A stretch of 64,000 nucleotides of DNA, taken from assembly GCA_963576565.1 (NCBI GenBank), contig OY755045.1, forward strand, positions 37,282,667-37,346,666, written 5' to 3'. The position numbers and the translations under genes were made by a program. The DNA is from Aspidapion aeneum (lineage: Eukaryota > Arthropoda > Insecta > Coleoptera > Brentidae). The notes below the pieces were generated by a model that searched no databases, was not told where the DNA came from, and was given only the letters and a program-made list of their open reading frames with translations. How positions within the stretch are numbered: position 1 is the stretch's first letter; each line of letters begins with the position of its first letter. Below are positions 1-9,918 of the stretch, one piece after another.

Positions 1-795
1 AAATACAGAAGATCAAAAGCAAAAGATCGAAAAGGCAAAAGATCGAAAATACAAAAGATCGAAAAACAAAAGATCGAAAAACAAAAGATCGAGAAACAAA
101 AGATCGAAAGTACAAAAGATCGAAAGACAAAAGATCGAAGGGCAGAAGATCGAAAAACAAAATATCAGACATAAACAGTTTAGACAAGGTCAGGTAAGGT
201 AAAATTACTGAACCGTTAAATAAACCAATGGCTTGTCATACTTAACACAAATCATATAGTTCGATAAAAAGGCTTTTTCAATCATAGTTTTTCAGAAAAA
301 AAAACTTTCCTGTTTTCTTTTCCGCGATCCTAGAGGGTGTGTAACCGAACCGAATCGAGAACCAAACCGGTTTGGTTCGGTTAGGTTTTATATCCTGTAG
401 CATCCCGAAAAAAATGTTAGGAAAGTTTTTTTTTTGAAAAAATATGTTAGAAAGAGACCCCATAGTCGAACCGGTTCGGCTCGGTTCGGTTTAGTTACAC
501 ACCTTCTGGGATCCCGGAAAAGAAATCAGGAAAGTTTTTTTTTGTAAACTATGTTATAGCGATATTTTAAAACACGCTTTTTTGAGACGCGCTATTTTGA
601 TCTTTTGTCTTTCGATCTTCTGTACTTTCGATCTTTTGTCTTTCGATCTTTTGTTTTTCGATCTTTTGTATTTTCGATTTTTTGCATTTTCGATCTTTTG
701 TTTTTCGATCTTTTGTTTGTTGATCTTTTGTAGTTTCGATCTTTTGTTTTTCGATCTTTTGTCTTTCGATCTTTTGTCTTTTGAACTTTGTTCCG
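1..795. repeat. Large fold-back element with 15-bp minisatellite arms
   Basis: The left arm (1-170) is a tandem array of a 15-base unit close to AGATCGAAAAACAAA. The right arm (about 600-790) is the same unit in reverse complement. Inside them a second inverted pair (about 285-350 and 480-547) carries a GAACCGAACC-type block, a 'GGTGTGTAAC' block and an A- or T-run. The two halves therefore fold back on each other around position 415. The element is cut by the window start. Open frames through the minisatellite are low-complexity Lys/Ser/Arg repeats and are not genes. Confidence 0.85.
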
Positions 796-800
796 CCACC

Positions 801-1119
801 CGATAATTTGTTCTATTGGTTCTTTGTAGGAGAAATAAAAAGTGAGAGAAATTGTAAGTAAGTAATTCCTTTATTTGAAGAATAGCGATACTAATGTTAA
901 AAACTGTGGTTATAAATCCATACTCTGCCCAAATCTCTTACAGAACATTCATTATTAAACCCGCGATATTGAAATATTGAATACACAAAATAAAATATTA
1001 ACCCACGGAGGATCAAGAAGCAGACGGAAATTCATGGGCGCACGTTTTATTAATGTATTAAATCTATTTAATTTTTTTCTTTATATTATCAGTTTTGCCG
1101 AACCATTAATTATATTAAC
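801..1119. other. AT-rich stretch, nothing recognised
   Basis: I see no coding, RNA or repeat signal here beyond AT-richness. Confidence 0.5.
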
Positions 1120-1293
1120 AAACGTAAATTTTGAGTACCCGTGAATTTAAAAATCAAACAAGTTTTCGTGGCTAATCGGGTCAAAACGAAGTTTTATGTT
1201 TCTCTCAATTTTTTTGTTGTGGGTAGCTCGAAAGCTTAACCTCACGGGGGTCCTAATCTTGGACACTTAATAATTGTTGACAGTTAACTGTTT
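1120..1293 (+). repeat. Dispersed repeat, copy 1
   Basis: The block from about 1133 ('TACCCGTGAATTTAAA') to 'GACAGTTAACTGTTT' at about 1293 recurs in the same orientation at 60339-60512, with shared landmarks 'AAGTTTTCGTGGCTAAT' and 'AGCTCGAAAGCTTAACCT'. Both copies lose similarity just after the ACTGTTT, so that is probably one boundary. I cannot assign a class. Confidence 0.8.
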
Positions 1294-2124
1294 GTTGTCA
1301 TGCCTACGTAACTATTTTTTAAAACTTTTCCATTTATTTGATTTATATGCAAATTTTTAAGGTTCTTATTTTTTAATTTTTCTCTGGCTAAGAAGTAATA
1401 CAATTTCTTAAAATCTATCTTTTATTTCTGAAACAAAAGATTGCATTTATTATTTAATTTCAAATAAAACTAAAAACCGATAACAAAGCATTCAATTAAA
1501 TAAGCAAATGTTTGAAAATTCCACCGTTGTTGTTATTATATTATATATTATTTAACTATTTGTTCAGGAATTTCTTCTATGGCTTGAACAACGGCTGCCT
1601 CAAGTTCTATCGTATTATGAGTATTAGAATAAACTTTATCCTTTAAGTATCCCCAAATACAAAAATCAAGCGGCGTTAGGTCCGGCGAACGTGCAGGCCA
1701 GGCAGCTGGACCTCGATTTCCGATCCAGTTATTTCCATGTCGCTGATTCAAATAGTCGATTATGATTAATAGGTGCTCTATCTTGCTGGAACCACTTGTT
1801 TGCTACATCTTGAAGAGGCAAATTTTCTAAAATTTGGTCAACCTAATTTTGGAGAATTTCTAGATATCGAGGTGCCGTCAAATTATTATGAAAAATGTTA
1901 AATAATATGTGTCCGTTTATGACTCCTAGCCATACATTCAAACCCCTAAAACTGCTTGCATCGGACCACAGAACCTTAAGCGGGATTGAGGGTTTTCTTG
2001 CGATTTTTCAAGGTTTTTCCAAGTCACCATCTCGGAGTGCTTGACTAATATGTGTTGCATATGGATGATACATAAATTTTTTAAGAATTCTTTGTGCAGT
2101 TGTTTTGGGTACTTCAACATTATT

Positions 2125-2316
2125 TAGTCGCCGTCGTGGTGTAGTGGTAGCAATGTTTGTTTCCCACAGCGGCGGTCTGAGTTCGATTCCTGGCTAGGTA
2201 CTTGGTTGTTTGTGTTTGTTAAAAAAATTGCTTTAACTTTGCTAAAACATTGCGAAATTGGCTGATTGATCCTGATTGGATGGAAAGTCTCAGTATAAAT
2301 AAAAAAAAAAAAAAAA
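2125..2316 (+). mobile_element. tRNA-derived SINE with poly(A) tail and 11-bp TSD
   Basis: The head is tRNA-like: an A-box-like 'TGGTGTAGTGGTAGC' (2137-2151) and a B box 'GAGTTCGATTCC' (about 2178-2190), about 40 bases apart, so it could carry an internal Pol III promoter. A roughly 110-base body follows, then 'CAGTATAAAT' and an A-run (2301-2316). The perfect direct repeat TCAACATTATT flanks it at 2114-2124 and 2317-2327. The insertion sits in the mariner transposase. The tRNA of origin is not certain from sequence alone. Confidence 0.92.
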
Positions 2317-2398
2317 TCAACATTATTATTATTTTCCACTTCACGAAGGGAGATACGAGGATTGTCAACGACACTTTGTAAAACCAGAGCTTCAATAT

Positions 2399-2536
2399 TA
2401 GCTCACACATATACTATACTATAGTAGTGTGAGCTATGGTGATCCTAATTTTTTCGAGAAAAAAAAGTTGCTCCGATTTCAAAATTTTTTATATATCTTT
2501 GCGTTTCAGATGATTTTGAAACTTTTTTGTTGCGCC

Positions 2537-2572
<36 letters not shown>

Positions 2573-3165
2573 GATGTCTGTCTGTCTGTATGTCTGTATG
2601 TCTGTATGTCTGTATGTCTGTCTGTAACGACCAACGCGCATAAATCAAAAACCGCTTAGCCGATTTTAATGAAATTTGGTACCTAGGCTGGGTCTTGGGT
2701 CGAGATGGTCCCATTTAAAAATGAACAAAATCCACCGAACACAAACCGAATAAAAGGGAGGGGGTAGATTTAAAAAATGAGAGTTTATGTGCAAATATGG
2801 CGTGTGTGGTATCAAACGAAAGGTAATTGAGTTTGGAGTTAAGGTTTAATTTATTTTAAAAAAAGGGTAGGGGTATATTTCAAAAATTAGAGTTTAAGTG
2901 AAAATATGGCGTGTATGATATCAAACGAAAGGTAATTGAGGCCGGAGTTTAACAAAATACATTTTAGTTTTTGTTTTTTTTAAGGGTGGGGGTAGATTTT
3001 AAAAATTTGAGTTTAAGTCACAACATGGCTTGTGTGGTATCAAACAAAAGGTAATTTAGTCTGGAGTTGAATAAAATATATTTCAGTTTTTAGTTATATT
3101 AGCTCACACGTAAACTATAACTATAGTACCTAGTGTGAGCTTAGGGGCCCATATATTGGCAGAGT
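2399..3165 (+). mobile_element. Hairpin-ended (GTCT)n element, copy A (full length)
   Basis: Left end TAGCTCACAC...GTGTGAGCTA is a hairpin with a TA-rich loop. A (CTGT)n tract follows at about 2533-2630, then a conserved 'CGCGCATAAATC' module and three internal repeats of about 110 bases, each with 'AAAATATGGCGTGTGTG' and 'CAAACGAAAGGTAATTGAG' blocks. A second AGCTCACAC/GTGTGAGCT hairpin lies near the right end, followed by 'GGGGCCCATATATTGGCAGAGT'. It has no coding capacity. It interrupts the mariner transposase, whose frame resumes on the other side. Copies B-E are at 5112, 9077, 9741 and 35723. Confidence 0.92.
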
Positions 3166-3556
3166 ATTTTCATTAGGTTGTCGATTACGATTTTGTTTTT
3201 TAAAGGAACCATATTCAATTAAATTATTTCTAGTATTCTGAAGATTGACAAACCTGGTTGTCGTCTTTCTGGATATATCTAAATATATTCCTATTACACA
3301 AAATATAACATACATATCTACTTTCTTCCAATTTGGAAACCTTTCCATGTTAATTTGATTGATAATGTGACTCAAAAAAAATAAAATAAAACTCCAACAG
3401 ATAAATCAAATAAATGACAAAGTTTTGACAGATAGTTACGTAGGTATGACAACAAACGCAACTACGGCCTTTGTTTCACGGTTAACCAAGTAAAACAGTT
3501 TTTTAAATAAATTCACATTTTCTGTCATTCAAAGATAGGCTTATAATACATGATTG

Positions 3557-3940
3557 AAAAGCTCTTTTAATGCTCTATTTATTGACGTATAAACTCAACA
3601 TGGCGCTCATAAGAAATAACAAAGTTGGCTATAGTTTCAAAGAAAAATAGGCCTAGAAAAAATTTGTTAGAGTCATTCGATTGGCCGTAGTTACTTATAC
3701 AAAACTACCAAATTTCATTAAATTTGATGGCAAGATGGCGGAGATATCTCAATTTTTAAAAAACACAATTTTTAGTTTTTGCTCGATATTTTAGTAACCC
3801 CTGTAGATATCTTTAATATTGATTGATACAGCACCTGATTGGGCTTACTATAGCGCAACTTTCTTTTTATTTAAACAAGCTCACATCTCTTACCGTTTCC
3901 GAAATCCCCATGTAGTTGCTTTTATCTGGGACACCCTGTA
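3557..3940 (-). mobile_element. AGGGTGTC-ended non-autonomous element, copy 1
   Basis: Ends 'GGGACACCCTGT' at about 3928-3939. The whole block matches 10793-11160 in the opposite orientation, sharing 'GAAATCCCCATGTAG'/'CTACATGGAAATTTC', 'CTCGATATTTT' and 'AACAAAGTTGGCTAT' landmarks. No ORF. It looks like a MITE of the AGGGTG..CCC group that recurs through this window. Confidence 0.8.
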
Positions 3941-4739
3941 AATCGGTCTTTAAGTTATATTCGCATGCCGTGTACTTTACGTTTCCAGTTTTTTAGAGCT
4001 ACTGCGATATATATTTTTTTTAAATCTTAGACATTATGTGCGTAAAACGTGCGCTAAGATATCTGACGTAATACCTATATGTATAGAGCTGGGTGGAAAC
4101 ATAACTGGGTCATGCATAATGTATTATTTCTGGTCCGTTCTCGCAGTCTGATCAAATATTAAACTCAATCTGCTGGTAGAGCCCTCAATAATTAAATACT
4201 GCCTTAACCTTTTGCTTGGGCGATGGTTTACATCAAGATTGCCGATTTTTAGATTATTTAAATTGTGAAACAAGGAAGCATTTATATTTTACAGCTTACA
4301 TTTTTAGCAGTAGGGGGCAGACGGGCATAACGGGGTAGGTTCTTTCCTCCTGGTTGCTTCTCGATCGTTGTTAAAAGCACATTTGGGTTTTTAGTAAACA
4401 AAGATATAAAGATGGCCGAGAATAAATTCATCGTAAGTATCTGTAGACCAATTTATTAATAAATAGCATTATTACTAACAGCGAAAAGTTTCTTTGTCAT
4501 TGTGTAAAAATCGAGTTAAGAAGTGATAGATCATAGTTAAGTGGATTATGGTCAAAAATCGTGTCCCGTTGGATAGTTGTAGAAGGTTTTTTTAAACGAT
4601 TTTTGTTTGCATTTAATATAGTAAATAAATTAGCTTTATATCTTAAAAAATAACAAAGATATGCATTTTTTTTATAAATTCCAAAAAATAGTAACTATTT
4701 TTTTCCAAAAAAAATTGTGCAAGAAAGTTTAAAACTACC
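3941..4739 (+). other. Unassigned; possible start codon plus splice donor of a lost DNA transposon
   Basis: A 'CAGTAGGGGGCAGACGGG' block (4308-4325) resembles a DNA-transposon tip. About 95 bases on, an ATG in good context begins 'ATGGCCGAGAATAAATTC' (about 4412) and runs straight into a GTAAGT-like donor. I could not find a matching downstream exon. The rest is AT-rich and I see nothing else. Confidence 0.3.
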
Positions 4740-5940
4740 CTCGATCAATTAAAAAAATGGGGGTGTTTGCCTTGAATTTGAGTCATAAATCCAAAATGAC
4801 GGCAATTTCCATTTTTTTTACTTGGTGTATAACTTTCGCTAAATTAGTTTTAAAGAAAAACTGTAAATATGTTTTTTGTTTTTAAAAAAATTAGCTTTAT
4901 ATTTTAAAATCCGACAAAGACATTGTGTTTTTTTTTGGTTAAAAAGTGACAATTTTTATCGATTTAAAAAAAATTAATATCTTTGTTAGTTTTGCGGATA
5001 TAAGGCTAATTTCTACACTATATTTATTGGTGTTTTCTCTTCAAACAAAAACTTTTTTACAGTTTTTCTGTAAAACTAATTTAGCGAAAGTTATATGCCA
5101 CGTAAAAAAAAACTCTGCCAATATATGGGCCCCTAAGCTCACACTAGGTACTATAGTTATAGTGTAGGTGTGAGCTAATATAACTAAAAACTAAAATATA
5201 TTTTATTCAACTCCAGACTAAATTACCTTTTGTTTGATACCACACAAGCCATGTTTTGACTTAAACTCAAATTTTTGAAATCTACCCCCACCCTTAAAAA
5301 AAACAAAAACTAAAATGTATTTTGTTAAACTCCGGACTCAATTACCTTTCGTTTGATATCACACACGCCATATTTTCACTTAAACTCTAATTTTTGAAAT
5401 ATACCCCCACCCTTTTTTTTAAATAAATTAAAATGTATTTTGTTTAACTTTAGACTCAATTACCTTTCGTTTGATATCACACACGCCATATTTCCTTATA
5501 AACTCTAATTTTTGAAATCTACCCCCACCCTTTTATTTGGTTTGTGTTCGGTGGATTTTGTTCATTTTTAAATGGGACCATCTCGGCCGAAAACCCAGCC
5601 TAGGTACCAAATTTCATTAAAATCGGCCAATCGGTTTTTGAGTTATGCGCGTTGGTCGTTACAGACAGACATACAGACAGACAGACAGACAGACAGACAT
5701 ACAGACAGACAGACAGACAGACAGACGGCGCAACAAAAAAGTTTTAAAATCATATGAAACGCAAAGATATCTAAAAATTTTTGAAATCGGAGCAACTTTT
5801 TTTTTCTCGAAAAAATTAGGATCACCATAGCTCACACTACTATAGTATAGGATATGTGTGAGCTAAAATTAATTTTCCGTCATTTTGGATTTATAACCTA
5901 ATATAGGCCCTCCTACTTTAATTTAAGGCAAACACCGGGC
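4740..5940. repeat. Fold-back repeat hosting hairpin element copy B
   Basis: The block 'GGTGTTTGCCTTGAATTTG' through 'CGCTAAATTAGTTTTA' (about 4760-4860) is mirrored by about 5105-5080 and 5935-5870 once copy B (5112-5865) is removed. The uninterrupted left arm is in effect a pre-insertion version of the site: 'CCATTTTTTTTACTTGG' corresponds to a T-run split by copy B. Confidence 0.8.
5112..5865 (-). mobile_element. Hairpin-ended (GTCT)n element, copy B (full length)
   Basis: Same architecture as copy A in reverse: ACTCTGCC at 5112, a near-end hairpin at about 5138-5175, three 110-base repeats, (ACAG)n at about 5662-5725, and the terminal hairpin ending AGCTA at 5865. It is inserted in a T-run of a fold-back repeat whose other arm lacks it. 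It is flanked by TA on one side and TT on the other. Confidence 0.92.
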
Positions 5941-5984
5941 GATTTATCATTGAGTGATTTATCACGAATCGATCGAAAGTACCT

Positions 5985-7112
5985 TTATCTTGATTTTTTA
6001 TAATTATATTAATATTTAAAAAAATAGCAATATCTTTTTTAGTTTTTGAGATATAAAGCTCATTAAAATGACAGCTTAATTACTTTTCTCTTGCAAACAA
6101 GTCATAACCTATACAATTTTTCTGTAAAGTTGTTGTGGCAAAAGTTAAAAGCAAAAGTTTGAGAAAAAACATGGAAAAAGCACATGCCCTCTTACTCAAA
6201 TTTTAGGCAAACATCTAGCGAGTTAAAATTGAGTAATTCATAACCAATCCATTTAGGATAGTCTGAAACTTCCTTCCTCAATTTTTGTTTAGGTAAAAAA
6301 AATAATATTAAAAAGAAATTGTTAGTTTTGTGTGATCCAATCCATCCACTCAACTATCAGGGAAGTAAAAATTTAAAAAAAACGTAAAAACCTAGTAACT
6401 TGAAAGGAACGACAAATTGTCAGGTTGCAAATTTTTCGACTCGAGACAATAAGTGTCACTTTTATCCCTTGGTATAAAATGTACTATTTATACACGTTCT
6501 AATAGTTGCAACACCGGGTTCTCCTAACTCATGCATATTCTATTCCAATATTTATTGTAAACGTTACAATGTTTTCAGTTTTCTCTTGAATTTTTATAAT
6601 TATTTTAATATTTATAGAAATAACAATATATATTTTAGTTTTTGAGATACCTATAAAGCTTATTAAAATGACAGCTTAATTGCTGTTCTATTGCAAACAA
6701 ATCATAACCTATACAATTTTTCTGTAAAGTTGTGGCAAAAGTTAAATGTAAAAGTTTGTAAAAAAATCATGGAAAACCAGAGACTTAAAATTGAGTGATT
6801 CATAACCAATCAATTTAGGATAGTCTAAAACTTACTTCCTTAATTTTTGTTTATGTAAAAAAATAATATAAAAAAAAATGGTTAGTTTTGTGTGATCCAA
6901 TCCAACGGGATATTCAACTGTCAGGGATAAAAAGTAAAAATTAAAAAAAAATAACTTAAAAACCTCGTAACTCTAAAAAAACAACAAATTGTCATGTTGC
7001 ATATTTTTCGCCGCGGGACAAAAAGTTTATACTCATTCACATAGTTGCAACACCTGGTTCTCCTAACTCATACATATTCTATTCCAATATTTATTGTAAA
7101 CGTTACAATTTT
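5985..7112 (+). repeat. Tandem duplication of a roughly 540-600-bp unit
   Basis: Unit 1 (about 5985-6572) and unit 2 (about 6583-7112) are direct repeats. Matching anchors are 'GACAGCTTAATT' at 6071 and 6671, 'TTAGTTTTGTGTGATCCAAT' at about 6323 and 6884, and 'TCCTAACTCAT' at about 6522 and 7061. Shorter spacing downstream shows that deletions have accumulated. A diverged relative of the unit's first part ('TATCTTTGTTAGTTTTG...') is seen at about 4978-5105. No ORF. Confidence 0.85.
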
Positions 7113-7370
7113 TCCATCATACCATGAAACAAGAATAATGTTTATATGCGTTTAACGCACCACATCTACATGTTGTGAAAACTGGCGAGCTGTACTTATT
7201 TTAGATTTATTATGACTAACAATCATAAAATGGGGGAATTTTATTTTGCTTTAAAATAAACAATATCGGATCAGGTGAACTCCGGCTTTATGCGTTTGGA
7301 AACATCGTGATGGAATAAGAAAATAAATAAGATATTGGATACACCATGCATATAATATATCGCTTTATAC

Positions 7371-7477
7371 AGGGTGTTCACAGGTAGGAAGAAATTAACT
7401 GCGTAACATTGATTGGGAAGGGAGGATGAAAGTTGTTCGTTTAAGGAAATCCACAACCCCTTATTTCTAGGGCACTT
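7371..7477 (+). repeat. AGGGTG-end fragment
   Basis: 'TATACAGGGTGTTCACAGG' at 7366-7384 resembles the tips of the other AGGGTG..CCC elements. The body ends at the LINE junction near 7477, so only one end survives. Confidence 0.5.
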
Positions 7478-8248
7478 TTGCTTCTTTTCTGGAGGGCTCT
7501 GCTCATAGCATCATCAATATCAAGTTTATTTAAGAAGGATGATTGCCAGCTTCTCGAGAATTATAGATCTATCACTGATCTTCTGCCTTTCTCCAAAATT
7601 TTTGAGAAAATAAACGTAAATAGAATGAGGTCATTCCTGAATCATGAAAACCTTCTCTCAGATGCACAGCATGGTTTAGAGATAAATTGTCAACTAATAC
7701 TGCCGCTTATGATTTCACTCAAGCAATTTACAACTCATTGGACTTAAGCAAGTTCACTGTGGCTTATTATTCTCTTTATTAATGACCTTGTTAGTTTTCT
7801 AGAGAGTTGTTGGTCCCCAGGGGATAAAATAAAAATTGTTCTATATGCTGGTGATTCCACCATTGTTATATCCTGTGAATCCCGACAAACTCTCATACAA
7901 AAGTGAAATCTCATGCTTGATAAGTTTCCTGAATGGTGTACTAGTACCAAACTACTAGTCAATGAAAACGAAACTAAATGCATGGTGTTTTACAAGAAAA
8001 GGTTAGTACCAAACTTTATCCTCTTTATGAATGGTGTAAATGTTGATAGGGTTGACAGCTATAAGTTCTTAGGATTACATATCGATAGTCAGCTTACCTG
8101 GACCTGTCATATTGACCATGTGGCTGGAAAACTCAACTCTACATACTTCGCAATAGTTAATTTGAAAAACATGTTAACTACCAAACAACTCATGAATGTA
8201 TATTATGCTTTGGTATACAGTAATCTGAAATACATGATTCTTTATTAG
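7478..8248 (+). pseudogene. Non-LTR reverse transcriptase relic (Jockey/CR1-like)
   Basis: Two frames carry LINE RT sequence. The first (about 7515-7745) has 'SSLFKKDDCQLLENYRSI', 'LPFSKIFEKI', 'NHENLLSDAQHG' (RT blocks 1-2). The second (7913-8248) has 'TKLLVNENETKCMVF' and 'YKFLGLHIDSQLTW' (the thumb side). The catalytic block is in between and broken: 'LYAGDSTIV' near 7841 shows A-G-D where the family has A-D-D. Stops and shifts show that it is dead. Confidence 0.85.
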
Positions 8249-8284
8249 GGAGGTTGGTAGGGTTTTTGTGCTTCTTCTTTTTCC

Positions 8285-9066
8285 TTGAGCCCTGTGGAAT
8301 CATGTAGGCCTATATTTGCCCTTTTGGCAAAGGTAACATGCAAAGCCACACTGTCCCTATGGACGTGCAAAAGAATTTGCGGAAAAACCTGGAGCATTAG
8401 CCCCAAACAAATTTACTGGCTGTATATAACAGTCATTAGACCAATGATTGCGTACGGCGCAATAGTCTGGTTTGAGAAGGGACATCAAAGAACCTCAAGA
8501 GCCAAACTAACCAGCTTACAACGACAGACCAGTCTTGCCATATGTGGTGCAATGAGCTCGAGCCCATCGAATGCGCTTGAATGCTTACTAAACTTACCTT
8601 CTTCACATTTTCGGCGGAGGCACGAAGAGCAACTTATAGAATAATGGCCAACCACCAGGATGGCAGGGCAAACAAAGTGATATCAACAGCCCTAATTAGG
8701 GAACAAGAGTTGGATGCAACTCTAGGAATGATATCCGACATCATGCTCAACACGGTGTACAGCAGAAAGCTATACAACATTTTACTCCCAGAAATGGAGG
8801 AATAGTTAAAGAACAGGACCAATTTTTCAAACAACGATAGCTTCTGGTATACCGACGGATCCAAAATGCCATCAGGCGTTGGATCTGGAGTTGTTAGTAT
8901 CCAAGAAAATTCAACATAGTCTCGGCCAATTGGCTACTATATTTCAGGCCGAACTCGTAGCCATTGAACTGTGGTGGATTACTGACCACGAATGGACCAA
9001 CAGGACAATAAAGATCTTCTCCGACAGTCAAGCAGCCTTAAAAGCGCTTGATTCCTACACGGTCTG
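8285..9066 (+). pseudogene. LINE RT C-terminus plus RNase H relic
   Basis: 8285-8644 has 'YITVIRPMIAYGAIVWFEK', then 'LTSLQRQTSLAICGAMSSSP' and 'ALECLLNLPS', the C-terminal part of an RT of the I/LOA/R1-like type. A frameshift leads to 'ARRATYRIMANHQDGRANK'. At about 8845 'WYTDGSKMPSGVGSGVV' starts an RNase H domain, continuing with 'FQAELVAIELW' and 'IKIFSDSQAALKAL'. The Asp of YTDGS, the Glu of QAEL and the Asp of SDSQ are visible. It stops at about 9066 next to hairpin element copy C. It belongs to a different clade from the RT just upstream. Confidence 0.85.
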
Positions 9067-9076
9067 ATCGAGAACA

Positions 9077-9637
9077 AATTTGTGAAATCTACCCCCACTT
9101 AAAAAAAAAAACTAAAATGTATTTTGTTTAACTCCAGGCTCAATTACCTTTCGTTTGATATCACACACGCCATATTTTCACTTAAATTCTAATTTTTGAA
9201 ATTTACCCCCACCCTTTTTTTGTTAAATAAACTAAAATGTATTTTGTTTAACTCCAGACTCAATTGCCTTTCGTTTGATATCACGCACGCCATATTTTCA
9301 CATAAACTCAAATTTTTGAAATCTACCCCCACCCATTTATTTAGCTTGTGTTCGGTGGATTTTGTTCATTTTTAAATGGGACCATCTCGACCCAAGACCT
9401 AGCCTAGGTACCAAATTTCATTGAAATCGGGCAAGCCGTTTTTAAGTTATGCGCGTTGGTCGTTACAGACAGACATACAGACAGACAAACAGACAGACGG
9501 CGCAACAAAAAAGTTTCAAAATCACCTGAAACGCAAAGATATATAAAAATTTTTGAAATCCGAGCAACTTTTTTTTTCTTGAAAAAATTAGGATCACCAT
9601 AGCTTACACTACTATAGTATAGTATATGTGTGAGCTA
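9077..9637 (-). mobile_element. Hairpin-ended (GTCT)n element, copy C (truncated)
   Basis: The right-end hairpin and the first internal repeat are missing. The rest runs from 'TGAAATCTACCCCCAC' through two internal repeats, a short (ACAG)n at about 9464-9499, and the terminal hairpin (with a TTACAC variant) to AGCTA at 9637. It abuts the RNase H relic. Confidence 0.9.
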
Positions 9638-9856
9638 AAAAGTCTACAGAGCTATCTTCTTGAGAAAATGAAAATGCATTAATGACCTTTTTGATCATTC
9701 ACTAGAGATAAATGCTACTTAGGTGTATTGTATATTGTATTAGCTCACACATATACTATACTATAGTAGTGTGAGTTATGGTGATCCTTGCTCCGCTTTC
9801 AAAAATTTTTATATATCTTTGCGTTTCAGATGATTTTAAAACTTTTTTGTTGCGCC

Positions 9857-9918
<62 letters not shown>

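Larger units (their letters stand above)
1548..3331 (-). pseudogene. Mariner-type transposase relic, split by two insertions
   Basis: Read from 3331 down to 1548. The N-terminal part (about 3331-3170) ends in a basic 'RNRQPNEN' linker. The frame resumes beyond the hairpin element as 'IEALVLQSVVDNPRISLREV', the second helix-turn-helix of the family. Beyond the SINE come 'RILKKFMYHPY', the first catalytic Asp in 'LWSDASSF', the second in 'WFQQDRAP', and the third in 'WPARSPDLTPLDF' followed by 'WGYLKDKVY'. This D-D-D order is typical of DDE_3 transposases of the IS630/Tc1/mariner superfamily. Several stops and frameshifts (for example near 1750, 1860 and 2000) show it is dead. Dinucleotide-level frame continuity across both insertions confirms that they are later events. 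Confidence 0.9.
1290..3457 (-). mobile_element. Tc1/mariner-superfamily DNA transposon with nested insertions
   Basis: Inverted ends: 'TTGTTGTCATGCCTACGTAA' starting near 1293 is repeated in reverse complement at about 3436-3457, and the similarity continues inward through a 'TTATTTGATTTAT' block. Between them lies a minus-strand transposase relic (1548-3331). The element is broken by a SINE (2125-2316) and a hairpin element (2399-3165). Removing those two leaves about 1.2 kb, a normal size for a mariner-type element. The exact tips and TA duplication are not clear to me. Confidence 0.85.

Noticed and set aside
554..806. Lys/Arg-rich and Phe/Leu-rich frames
   Set aside because: Both are products of the 15-base minisatellite in opposite strands, so not genes.
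2125..2200. Functional tRNA gene on the plus strand
   Set aside because: A and B boxes are present but it has an A-tail and target duplication, so it is a SINE head.
2429..2714. Open frames rich in CLSV or QTDR repeats at the five GTCT tracts (also 5572-5830, 9756-10064, 35753-36061)
   Set aside because: They are translations of the (GTCT)n microsatellite and flanking element sequence on both strands. The same peptide appears because the element is repeated.
5985..7112. CRISPR-like array
   Set aside because: Two long units only, no short regular repeats or spacers, and the genome is eukaryotic.
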